This document shows positions 26,291 through 33,842 of a stretch of 64,000 bases of DNA, one piece after another (position 1 is the first letter of the stretch; each line of letters opens with the position of its first letter). The notes beneath the pieces were generated by a model. It had not been told where the DNA came from, did not search any database, and was given only the letters and a program-made list of their open reading frames with translations. This DNA is from JACJXW01 sp964418125. GTDB taxonomy: Bacteria > Bacteroidota > Bacteroidia > Chitinophagales > Saprospiraceae. The stretch spans positions 28,360 through 92,359 of the forward strand of contig CAYQKY010000013.1 of assembly GCA_964418125.1 (NCBI GenBank). The letters are read 5' to 3'. A program made the translations under genes and the position numbers.

Positions 26291-28228
26291 ATGAAAAACA
26301 GAAAATTTCGAAACCTCCGGAGGCTTGGGGCCTTTACGGTGGTTGTAACTCTGGCCTTTTTATTCAGTTCCAATGTTAATTCTCCGCCCCATTTACCTTC
26401 TGGTTCAGATTGCAGCCTGACCGGAGTGGCTCCTTATAACCGAGTGGAAGGAGTTGGCTGGGAAGGGCAAGGAGCAGGAGTAGGTTATGGAGATTTTAAC
26501 AACAATGGTAGGCCCGACATGGTCCTGATGGCCTACGACAACCCGGCTTACGGAAATACATTTCGATATAGGGTAGGTTGGGACATCAATTTCAGCACGG
26601 GAACAGCAAGCAGCTGGACGAGCTACCAGGAAGTCGCAGGGGTTGGCTGGGAAGGGCAAGGGGCCGGACTGGCAATACACGATATTAATAATAACGGCAA
26701 GGAGGACATGATATTTATGGCTTATGATAATCCTGCCGGTAACAACTCTTTCCGGTACAAGATTGGTTGGGATATCAATACTGCCGGCAATGCCCAGAAC
26801 TGGACCAACTATATTCAGGTTGATGGAGTGAGCGCTGAAGGTTCGGGTGCCGGTGTTGCTGTTGCAGATATCAATGAAAATGGAATTGCCGACCTGGTAA
26901 TGCTTGCTTCTGTAGAACAGGGCTACGTGGATGATTACCAATACAGAGTCGGTTGGGATATCGGCGCCAATGGCCAGGCTAACAACTGGTCCGGCCCTTT
27001 TTGGGCGCCTGGGGTAGGTTATTCAATACAGGGAGCGGATGTTGCGGTCACGGACATTGACCTGGACGGGGCATTAGATATTGTTTTGATGGCTTATGAC
27101 AATTCCTACTGGAATAATTTCAGGTACCGAATTGGATGGAACCTGCGGCCAACAGGAAAACCACAGCTTTGGAGCCGTTGGTTCATGACCAAAGGGTTCG
27201 GGCTTGAGGGGCAGGGCGCCGGGGTTGCTTTTCTTAATGAACCTGAGGGCCGGCCACTGATCACCCTTATGGCCTATGACAATCCTGATGGTAGTAATAC
27301 ATTTCGGTATATGACCCTTCCCATTACTACTTCGGGGGCCACTTTTGGGTTCGCAGATGATGATCCGCCTTACGCCAATAATGTTTTGAGTGTGCCAAGC
27401 AGCAGTACAACATTCACTGCGGGCCGGCTTTTCAACCTCAATATGTCCGACGTTCAGGATGCCGCCAATGATGCTATCACCTATCATCTTTTCAGGTGCT
27501 TAATCGTTGCAATTGCAGGAAATACTGATGATACTCCCAATTGCTGGTGTAATTATCCTGAGAACAACACGAATGTAGCTGTCGTTGCCAGTAATGCTCA
27601 ATTGAATTATGCCATAACGCCCGAAATGCTTGTTAATGCAGTTGCATGGTACGTTGATGAGAACATGGGATATACCAATGATGATGCCAATGGGTATGTG
27701 CTGAATACCATTCACAACCTGAATTATTTCGCTGGAGGGGAATTCATCCCCGCTTACTATACCATTCATTATACAAACCCTGCCCGGCACCCTAACCTGA
27801 TCCCTTCTTTGTTTGCTTACAACGAAATTTGGGCAAACGATTACAATGATGGAAATTTATATCACGGGGACTGTGAAGACTTTGCTATTCTGAGGCATGC
27901 CCTACTGAGAGCATTAGGGTTTGACAGAAACTATATCTGGAATGCAGATGCTCCGAGCCATGAATTTAATATTGTTCTTTATCAAGGGAGCTACCGAATT
28001 ATGGATTATGGACGTATTTACAGATATTTCTGCAGGCCCAGCAACATTACCGAAAATGTCTTTGGAGCCTGGAATCAGGTTTACGGCCCAGAGTTAAACG
28101 AGATAAACACTTTTGAAGAACAGGTCTTTCCGAAGATCTATCCGGACCGCTGTAGTGAAGGGAGGGGATGGATGTTTACGAGAAGGCCGCATTCCGAATA
28201 TCAGTCCTACAGCACCTGTTGCGACTGA
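26291..28228 (+). CDS. Secreted FG-GAP-like repeat protein with transglutaminase-like C-terminal domain
   Basis: 645 residues. A basic-hydrophobic signal (MKNRKFRNLRRLGAFTVVVT...) is followed by five repeats of ~60 residues. The repeats share 'GVGWEGQGAGV', an acidic loop (DFNNNGRPD, DINNNGKED, DINENGIAD, DIDLDGALD) and 'MAYDNP...FRYRVGWD', like Ca2+-binding FG-GAP/VCBS propeller blades. The C-terminal ~250 residues include GDCEDFAILRHALLRALGF (Cys528), SHEFNIVLY (His557) and RIMDYGR (Asp572), the Cys-His-Asp order of transglutaminase-like cysteine peptidases/amidases. So this is probably a secreted enzyme with a propeller scaffold. It is followed after 32 bp by a lipoprotein gene, likely the same transcript. 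Substrate unknown; the catalytic call is by motif only. Confidence 0.7.
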   Translation: MKNRKFRNLRRLGAFTVVVTLAFLFSSNVNSPPHLPSGSDCSLTGVAPYNRVEGVGWEGQGAGVGYGDFNNNGRPDMVLMAYDNPAYGNTFRYRVGWDINFSTGTASSWTSYQEVAGVGWEGQGAGLAIHDINNNGKEDMIFMAYDNPAGNNSFRYKIGWDINTAGNAQNWTNYIQVDGVSAEGSGAGVAVADINENGIADLVMLASVEQGYVDDYQYRVGWDIGANGQANNWSGPFWAPGVGYSIQGADVAVTDIDLDGALDIVLMAYDNSYWNNFRYRIGWNLRPTGKPQLWSRWFMTKGFGLEGQGAGVAFLNEPEGRPLITLMAYDNPDGSNTFRYMTLPITTSGATFGFADDDPPYANNVLSVPSSSTTFTAGRLFNLNMSDVQDAANDAITYHLFRCLIVAIAGNTDDTPNCWCNYPENNTNVAVVASNAQLNYAITPEMLVNAVAWYVDENMGYTNDDANGYVLNTIHNLNYFAGGEFIPAYYTIHYTNPARHPNLIPSLFAYNEIWANDYNDGNLYHGDCEDFAILRHALLRALGFDRNYIWNADAPSHEFNIVLYQGSYRIMDYGRIYRYFCRPSNITENVFGAWNQVYGPELNEINTFEEQVFPKIYPDRCSEGRGWMFTRRPHSEYQSYSTCCD

Positions 28229-28260
28229 ACTCTTATCATAACTCCTAAAAAAACCAGGAA

Positions 28261-29229
28261 ATGTTTTACAGAAATGACTTCATCTTCATCGTTGCCGTTC
28301 TGGCCCTTTTACTTTTTGCCTTTGGATGTAAACCCCGGGAAATACAGATGAAAGAACAAGATCCGGAGGCTTTACTCAGGGAATTTGAAGAGCGTTACGA
28401 AAACAAGCTTTCCATTCCTCCCCAGGAAATAACTTTCGCATACATCAATAAAGAGTTTGATGTCAGCCTTAAGGGGGAAATTGACCTTCAGGCTCAACAA
28501 GCAGGGCTGGACTACCAAATGCAGAACAGAAAAGAAACGCCCGAAACGTTTACCTTCAGGAACCCTGTTCGAATACAGGACAGCATGCAAATAAGAATTT
28601 CATCTAATGACAAAAAACCATTCCGGTTCAGGGAGCAAATCGATATCAGGAAGGTTTCGGAGAATACTAAATATTTCCATATGAGCCCATACCTGATGAT
28701 CCGAAAAGAAAATGAACCATATAAGATCCTCTTTGGAAATTATGATATTGACCTCAAGGTAAAATTTCCCGAGGGGGCGCGCATTATCCGGTCAACTATC
28801 CCATTGGAAATGGTTAATTCAAATACGGCCGCCTGGCAAATGGAAAAGTTGGATGTCCTTCCGCCAATTGACATCTGGTATTCCCTATCAGAAGAGAAGG
28901 TTGAATTGAAAAAAGAGGCAGAGGAAAGGAACGGAGCCATTATTATTCATATTACGGTAAGTAATGTTGGGGATAGCTCGGCAAGAGGCTTGAAGTTGTC
29001 CTGTAAGGTCCCCAATACCTTTGCTGTTCCGATACCTGAGCAATCGGAAGGCTCTTTTGAGCTTTCTCAGGGTGTAATGCACATCTGGAGGTATAATTTG
29101 CCTGCTCTCGGGCCCCAAAGTTCCCGGCAAGTTGCCCTGGCCTTTCAGGCCACCTCCTCAGGTGCTCCTTTTCAAGTACCTAAAATAGTGGTTCACAACG
29201 CGGCGGGTGATCTGTTGGCGGTAAAATGA
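28261..29229 (+). CDS. Lipoprotein of unknown function with C-terminal beta-sandwich
   Basis: 322 residues. A lipobox ends at Cys23 (LLLFAFGC). The centre has no recognisable motif. The C-terminal third (IIIHITVSNVGDSSARGLKLS, then MHIWRYNLPALGPQSSRQVALAF) resembles the immunoglobulin-like 'conserved repeat' (DUF11/CARDB) modules of secreted Bacteroidota proteins. It lies 32 bp downstream of the FG-GAP/transglutaminase-like gene and probably works with it at the outer membrane. It ends 58 bp from the convergent PPTase gene. I do not recognise a function. Confidence 0.7.
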   Translation: MFYRNDFIFIVAVLALLLFAFGCKPREIQMKEQDPEALLREFEERYENKLSIPPQEITFAYINKEFDVSLKGEIDLQAQQAGLDYQMQNRKETPETFTFRNPVRIQDSMQIRISSNDKKPFRFREQIDIRKVSENTKYFHMSPYLMIRKENEPYKILFGNYDIDLKVKFPEGARIIRSTIPLEMVNSNTAAWQMEKLDVLPPIDIWYSLSEEKVELKKEAEERNGAIIIHITVSNVGDSSARGLKLSCKVPNTFAVPIPEQSEGSFELSQGVMHIWRYNLPALGPQSSRQVALAFQATSSGAPFQVPKIVVHNAAGDLLAVK

Positions 29230-29287
29230 ATCCCAAGGGCGGCGAATATATCTACCACTGCTGTATTTTAATAATTGTTGGGAGCTG

Positions 29288-29932
29288 TCAGAAATTCAGT
29301 TTCTCAGTGAGGGGCTCCTGCCGTTTTCCCTGCTCATCCGTCACCAGATGACAAACATACCCATCTCCCAGCTCGATCTCGTACATCGGCCAGCCCTTTC
29401 CTTCCATCACCACCTCTCCTTCCCCAATAACCACTTCTTTCAACGGCAGGCCGAGCCCCTGGCCGTGCGCCTTGATGGCCGCCTCCTTTCGCGTCCAGAA
29501 ATAATAGAATGCCCGGAGGGGGGCGGCTGCAGAAGTTACGGAATCCCATTCTGCATCCGTCATATATCTCCGGAAGTCAGGCAGGTGGATGGGTTTTATT
29601 TTTTCTATATCGATGCCCACCCGGCAGCGGTTGCTGAGGGCGCAGGCTACGTACTCGCCGGAGTGGGAAATGTTGAAATCGGCCGGCCCGGGCAGGAAGG
29701 GGCGGCCATAGGAGGTATACTGCAGCTGGTGGAGCAGGGCCGCGCCGTCCATTCCGAGCCGGTTGAGGCCTTCGGCGAGCAGGAGCTTGCCGAAGAGGCA
29801 GGCGTGGGCGTCCTGCCAGCGGCGGTAGCGTTGGATTTTTTGCCGGATGTCGGCAGGGAGGGGCTTCAGGAGGGCCTCGTATCGCGCCGCTTCCAGTTGC
29901 TTTTCGATCCGGGTATGGAGGATGAGTACCAT
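29288..29932 (-). CDS. Sfp-type 4'-phosphopantetheinyl transferase, candidate PfaE
   Basis: 214 residues. It carries the family motifs in order: FNISHSGEYV, VGIDIEKI (Mg2+-binding Asp/Glu) and FWTRKEAAIKAHGQGL. The enzyme moves phosphopantetheine from CoA to the Ser of carrier proteins. The three ACPs of the nearby PfaA need this, and PUFA clusters require such a PPTase (PfaE), so this is a likely partner although it sits 3.3 kb away and outside the main operon. It follows the 447-residue membrane protein gene by 3 bp and is probably co-transcribed with it. It could also serve another carrier protein in the genome. Confidence 0.9.
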   Translation of the reverse strand: MVLILHTRIEKQLEAARYEALLKPLPADIRQKIQRYRRWQDAHACLFGKLLLAEGLNRLGMDGAALLHQLQYTSYGRPFLPGPADFNISHSGEYVACALSNRCRVGIDIEKIKPIHLPDFRRYMTDAEWDSVTSAAAPLRAFYYFWTRKEAAIKAHGQGLGLPLKEVVIGEGEVVMEGKGWPMYEIELGDGYVCHLVTDEQGKRQEPLTEKLNF

Positions 29933-29935
29933 AGT

Positions 29936-31279
29936 TTATTCTTTCCAGAACGGGATATAAGCCCTTTCCTCCCACACCAGCGAATCCTGCGCCATCCGCT
30001 GCGTCTCTACCCGGAGCAGGTGCTCTCCGCGGGTCAGGTACTGCACATCGAGCACGGCAAGGAGGCCGTTGCTTCCTCGTTGGGGATGGGTATAGAACCG
30101 GAACCCCGGCGCCGAGAACAGGCTGTCATCCACAATAACCAGGTGGAGGTTGCTCATACACAGCAGGATGGAGTCGGCATTCAGCCCTTTTCGGACCTCC
30201 TGTATGGTTATGATCCCTTCCAGCGTCAGGCCGGTGCGCTGGGCGGCGCCCAGCTCCGGGCACGCGGCTTCGATGGCCTTGTCGTCCTCTTCCGGCGCAT
30301 AGGGTATGAACAATTCGACAAAGCCGTTGCCGACAAAGCGGGAGGGGACGGCCGGCGTAGCAGAAAGATCATCTTCTGCTCCCCGGTCATCGTAGAAGCT
30401 GTCATTCAGCCGGGTATGGGGCGGAAGAAAGTCGCCGTCCGACATGGTATGGCCAGGAGGAGGGAGAGGGAAATAGGCGCCGGTGACGGCCTTCAGGGAG
30501 GATCCAATGAGCAGAACAATAATGTACGGGGCCAGCAGAAAGCCCACGCCCCGCCCGAAGCGGTTGTCGATGAGGTTGTAATAGAGCGGGCGGTACAGGC
30601 GCGCAAAGGTGACGAGGCTGAAAAAACGGTAGATGGGATAGTATAGGAAGGACAGCCACCGAATTCTTTTGAGAAAACCCAGGGTGACAAAGTCGATGAA
30701 GTACAGCAGGCCCCCTCCCAGAAGCAGAACGGCGAAAATTTTGGGAAGGACATGGTTCCTCAAGCCCAGCCATTCCAGGAAGATCAGGTTAACCAGGGCC
30801 ACCAGAGCGATCACCCCGGCCACGGCCAGCAGCATGAAAAGGATGAGGAAAGTAAAGGCGAACAGCACGCTGCAGATCTTCTCCAGCCGTTCGATGTAGC
30901 GGTCGAAGCTGCCTACATGCTTCTGGAGAAAGCGGTCGAACCGGGGCGTAAACCGCAGGCTTTCGAAGTCGATGTCGTCGGAGACGGAGCGCAGCCCAAT
31001 GGTGCTGATCCACAGCCCCCGGAACAATACATGGACGCCCAGGTTGATCAGCAGGATGAACCAGCCGGCAACCAGGATGCCGTAGGGCAGGCCCAGCAGC
31101 ATCTTCACGCGTGTGCTCATGTCGCTCTTTGTCAGGGCGGCGCCCAGGTTGTCCAGCGGCTCGTAGATGCCGATGAGCAGGAAGATGGCGAAGCCGGAGA
31201 GGATGAGTTCCAGCTGCCAGCTTTCGCGGGCCAGGTTGTCCAGCCATTCGGTGAGGCGGGAGGAGGAGCGTTGTTGCAT
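29936..31279 (-). CDS. Multi-pass membrane protein of unknown function
   Basis: 447 residues. At least six hydrophobic segments lie in the first ~270 residues (for example LILSGFAIFLLIGIY, ILVAGWFILLINLGVHVLF, FTFLILFMLLAVAGVIALV, PYIIVLLIGSSL). A soluble ~170-residue C-terminal domain follows, containing 'RFVGNGFVELFIPYAPEEDD', with beta-rich character. No catalytic motif recognised. Its stop is 3 bp before the PPTase start, so the two share a transcript. The link to PUFA-lipid handling is possible but is only a positional guess. Confidence 0.75.
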   Translation of the reverse strand: MQQRSSSRLTEWLDNLARESWQLELILSGFAIFLLIGIYEPLDNLGAALTKSDMSTRVKMLLGLPYGILVAGWFILLINLGVHVLFRGLWISTIGLRSVSDDIDFESLRFTPRFDRFLQKHVGSFDRYIERLEKICSVLFAFTFLILFMLLAVAGVIALVALVNLIFLEWLGLRNHVLPKIFAVLLLGGGLLYFIDFVTLGFLKRIRWLSFLYYPIYRFFSLVTFARLYRPLYYNLIDNRFGRGVGFLLAPYIIVLLIGSSLKAVTGAYFPLPPPGHTMSDGDFLPPHTRLNDSFYDDRGAEDDLSATPAVPSRFVGNGFVELFIPYAPEEDDKAIEAACPELGAAQRTGLTLEGIITIQEVRKGLNADSILLCMSNLHLVIVDDSLFSAPGFRFYTHPQRGSNGLLAVLDVQYLTRGEHLLRVETQRMAQDSLVWEERAYIPFWKE

Positions 31280-31311
31280 ACCGTGAGGTTTGTGCTAAAG
31301 TACGGAATATT

Positions 31312-31525
31312 GTGGTAACCCTCATGCCGCTAAGCCGGCAGGGTATGCTGGAGGCCATCAAAGGGGTGGCTGAGATGTCCCACCTGCATGTCGAAAAGGG
31401 CCTGCCGGACGCCATCGCCGATGACATCCTGCACGATTCCGCCTCCAACATCGCCCTCCTGTTGCAGATCCTGCTCCGCAAAATGTGGAACCCCGCCCTG
31501 TTCCAAAAACTGGAAAAGCGCCATT
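31312..31525 (+). pseudogene. Remnant of an nSTAND-type ATPase
   Basis: About 70 codons (MPLSRQGMLEAIKGVAEMSH, GLPDAIADDILHDSASNIALL, LQILLRKMW) resemble the stretch just after the ATPase core of nSTAND1-like proteins (LSR-x-x-ILEAI-x-G ... LLQ-x-LL-x-x-MW). There is no Walker motif, no start context and no continuation, so it is a broken fragment. The assignment is by memory of the family pattern and is moderate at best. Confidence 0.4.
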
Positions 31526-31665
31526 CCCCGCACATACGGCCGATCTCGTTGATGCGCTCGGCGAAATCTTTGTAGCGAAGGGAGTTGTAGAGTCCCAGGC
31601 CGTAACCGAGGCGGAATAAATAGCCAGGGTTTTCCAGGAGGATGTTGGTTTTTTGAGTATGGAGG
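31525..31665 (-). pseudogene. Second short gene remnant, opposite strand
   Basis: The minus strand reads TNILLENPGYLFRLGYGLG, LYNSLRYKDFAERINEIGRM without interruption, which looks like real protein rather than chance. It then runs straight into non-protein-like sequence at the border of the nSTAND remnant. No start or family recognised. The two fragments meeting tail to tail suggest that a rearrangement or deletion removed the rest. Confidence 0.3.
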
Positions 31666-31708
31666 GCAGGAGCCCTCCGCTTAATCCCGCGTACGAGCCC
31701 AGCTCGTA
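31661..31708. repeat. Two short perfect hairpins
   Basis: GGAGGGC-AGGA-GCCCTCC (31661-31678) and TACGAGC-CCA-GCTCGTA (31692-31708) follow each other in the gap before the pseudouridine synthase gene. The region from here to 31850 has no other gene. Confidence 0.5.
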
Positions 31709-31850
31709 GCGAACGGCTTGCGTTTTTTATAAATAGCTTTCGATTGGTACATCGTGTGAGTTCCCACCACGGTATAGGACCGTGAGATCTGCGAAAATCC
31801 GCCGGATCCGCGTCATCCGCGTTCCAAAAAAATCCCTATCTTCTCCCCTC

Positions 31851-32744
31851 ATGCCACGCAAAGGAAAAAAATACAAGGCCCATCAGGTGCGGAAGGTAGC
31901 TCCGAAGACCAATATCATTGACTATTGCAGCCACGCCTTCCCCCTCCTCGGCAGCAAAACCGCCGTCAAGAAGGCCATCGCCGGGGGGCGCCTGCTGCAC
32001 AACGGCCGGCCGGCCCGCCCGGAGGCCACGGTCAGGCCCGGCGACCGCCTTGAGCTGCGGGGCGCCGGCATCTCCGAAGCCCGGGACTTCGATATGGAAA
32101 TGGAAGTCGTCTATGAAGACGGCCACCTGCTGGTCGTCAACAAGCCTGCCGGCATCGCCGTCAACGGAGACAGGATCAAGACGGTGGAAAATGCCGTGGC
32201 CGGAACCGAACAGCCGAGCAACGAACCCGACGCTCTGCCCCGCCCGGTGGCCGTCCACCGCATCGACGTGCCGACCAGGGGGCTGGTGCTGCTGGCTAAA
32301 ACCAAGAGTGCGCTGATCGAACTGAGCAGGGCCTTCGAGGAAAATGCCGTCCGGAAGGAGTACATCGCCGTGGTGCACGGCAAGCCGCCGAAGGAAGGCG
32401 TCATCGACGAGGCCATTCAGGGCAAAGAGGCGGTGACGCACTTCGAGACGGTGCAGTCGGCCCCCTCCCGCGTTTTCCAACACCTGTCTCTGGTGAAGCT
32501 CCGCCCGGTGACGGGCCGCACGCACCAGCTGCGCATCCACCTGCAGCGGCGGGGCCACCTCATCGTCGGCGATAAGGAGTACGCCAGAGGGCAAAAGACC
32601 ATTCTGGGGAAGGGGCTGTTCCTCTGCGCCTGCCGGTTGGAGTTTGAGCATCCGGCGACCGGCGAAGTGGTGGTGGCGGAGATCGGGGCGCCGCGGCGGT
32701 TCGGGAGGTTGCTGGAAAGGGAGCGGGAGCGGTATGGGGGATGA
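31851..32744 (+). CDS. RluA-family pseudouridine synthase
   Basis: 297 residues from ATG 31851; the frame is open further upstream to 31782, but that part is repetitive leader-like sequence. An S4-like RNA-binding domain comes first (about 25-75, TAVKKAIAGGRLLHNGRPAR). Then the catalytic domain with VVYEDGHLLVVNKPAGIAVN, the active Asp139 in HRIDVPTRGLVLLAKT, RKEYIAVVHG and GRTHQLRIHL. The enzyme isomerises specific uridines in rRNA or tRNA. The sequence 'HRID-VPTRG' differs slightly from the usual HRLDxxTSG. The target base cannot be told. Confidence 0.9.
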   Translation: MPRKGKKYKAHQVRKVAPKTNIIDYCSHAFPLLGSKTAVKKAIAGGRLLHNGRPARPEATVRPGDRLELRGAGISEARDFDMEMEVVYEDGHLLVVNKPAGIAVNGDRIKTVENAVAGTEQPSNEPDALPRPVAVHRIDVPTRGLVLLAKTKSALIELSRAFEENAVRKEYIAVVHGKPPKEGVIDEAIQGKEAVTHFETVQSAPSRVFQHLSLVKLRPVTGRTHQLRIHLQRRGHLIVGDKEYARGQKTILGKGLFLCACRLEFEHPATGEVVVAEIGAPRRFGRLLERERERYGG

Positions 32745-33130
32745 GGAATGAATTTTCTGGTTGTAATGTTTTGTGTAGCTGCCCTGAACCGGAGACGCTT
32801 CAGCAGTCAACTAGTACGGCCAGTGCCTCCGGAACGAAGTTCCGGGGCAGTTGTTAGTTGTTGGTTATTGTCCATCCGCAGCCTCTAAGCCGTTGATTGC
32901 CAGCGAACAACCAACAACGGCATTTTGTTCCCGGCGGGAAAATAACTGCCCTGGAACTTCGTTCCGAGGGCACTAGAAGGGATGCGGGTTTATCGTCTTC
33001 GACGCCAAAAAATTTTGGCGGCCCGAGGTAGCGTTAAAACATGCGTTGAAACACAGGCCGCAATTTTTGTCATCAAATTTGTTACGGTTATAATTTTTTT
33101 CACTAAATTGCGTAACAAACCCGATTGACT
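32745..33130. repeat. Intergenic palindrome downstream of the pseudouridine synthase
   Basis: 386 bp without a gene. Arms of 31 bp (32822-32852 and 32944-32974) match with three mismatches, and each contains its own smaller palindrome GGAAC-GAA-GTTCC. A further inner pair (GTTGTTGGTT with AACCAACAAC) lies between them, so the whole 150 bp could fold. The part from 33000 to 33130 is A/T rich and is the likely promoter region of the DUF4199 gene. Confidence 0.7.
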
Positions 33131-33619
33131 ATGAAAAAATATGCTCACGAGATCAAATGGGGCCTGATCTTTACCGCTGCGGCCCTGCTTTGGATGGTTT
33201 TCGAAAGGGCCATGGGCTGGCACGGCGAGAAGATCGCTCAGCACGCCACTATGACCAACCTGTTTGCCGTCGTCGCGATCGCCGTTTTCGTCTTTGCCCT
33301 GCTGGAGAAACGCCGGAAGCTGGGCGGAACCATGAGCTGGAAAGAAGGCTTCATTTCCGGCCTGCTGATCACCGTGGTGGTGGCCATTCTCTCGCCTTTG
33401 TCCCAGTGGCTGACGCATACGCTTATCTCTCCCGATTATTTCACCAATATCATCGCCTATACTGTGGAAAATGGAAAGGGCACCCTGGAGGAGGCCCAGG
33501 GTTTCTTCAACCTGCAGAGCTATATGGTGCAATCAGTGATCGGCGGCCTGGTGATGGGAGTGCTGACATCGGCTATTGTAGCCCTTTTTGTCAGGAAGAA
33601 AGCGGCGCCGGCTGTATAA
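33131..33619 (+). CDS. DUF4199-type small membrane protein
   Basis: 162 residues from ATG 33131. Four hydrophobic segments (GLIFTAAALLWMVFE, LFAVVAIAVFVFALLEKRRK, FISGLLITVVVAILSPLS, VIGGLVMGVLTSAIVALFVRKK) with 'MSWKEGFISGLLIT' between the second and third, which is the layout of DUF4199 proteins common in Bacteroidota. Function unknown in the family. It stands alone, 223 bp before the permease gene. Confidence 0.75.
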   Translation: MKKYAHEIKWGLIFTAAALLWMVFERAMGWHGEKIAQHATMTNLFAVVAIAVFVFALLEKRRKLGGTMSWKEGFISGLLITVVVAILSPLSQWLTHTLISPDYFTNIIAYTVENGKGTLEEAQGFFNLQSYMVQSVIGGLVMGVLTSAIVALFVRKKAAPAV

Positions 33620-33842
33620 ACCGGCTTCTAGTGACGAAGAACCCATGAATAATCCGGGATAAGGAAGTGTTCATTCTCAGACACCCGCTGTCCGGTTTTG
33701 AACAATCCAACCGGAAGGATCTGGTGGGATAAGGTTGTTATACCGTTGGTTTTCAGTGGATTGTTGGCGTGGCATGGGATTTGCGCTCATTTTTTGTCCG
33801 GGCCGTCTGATCCCGGCTCTTAGCGAATCAACCGAGACACAA

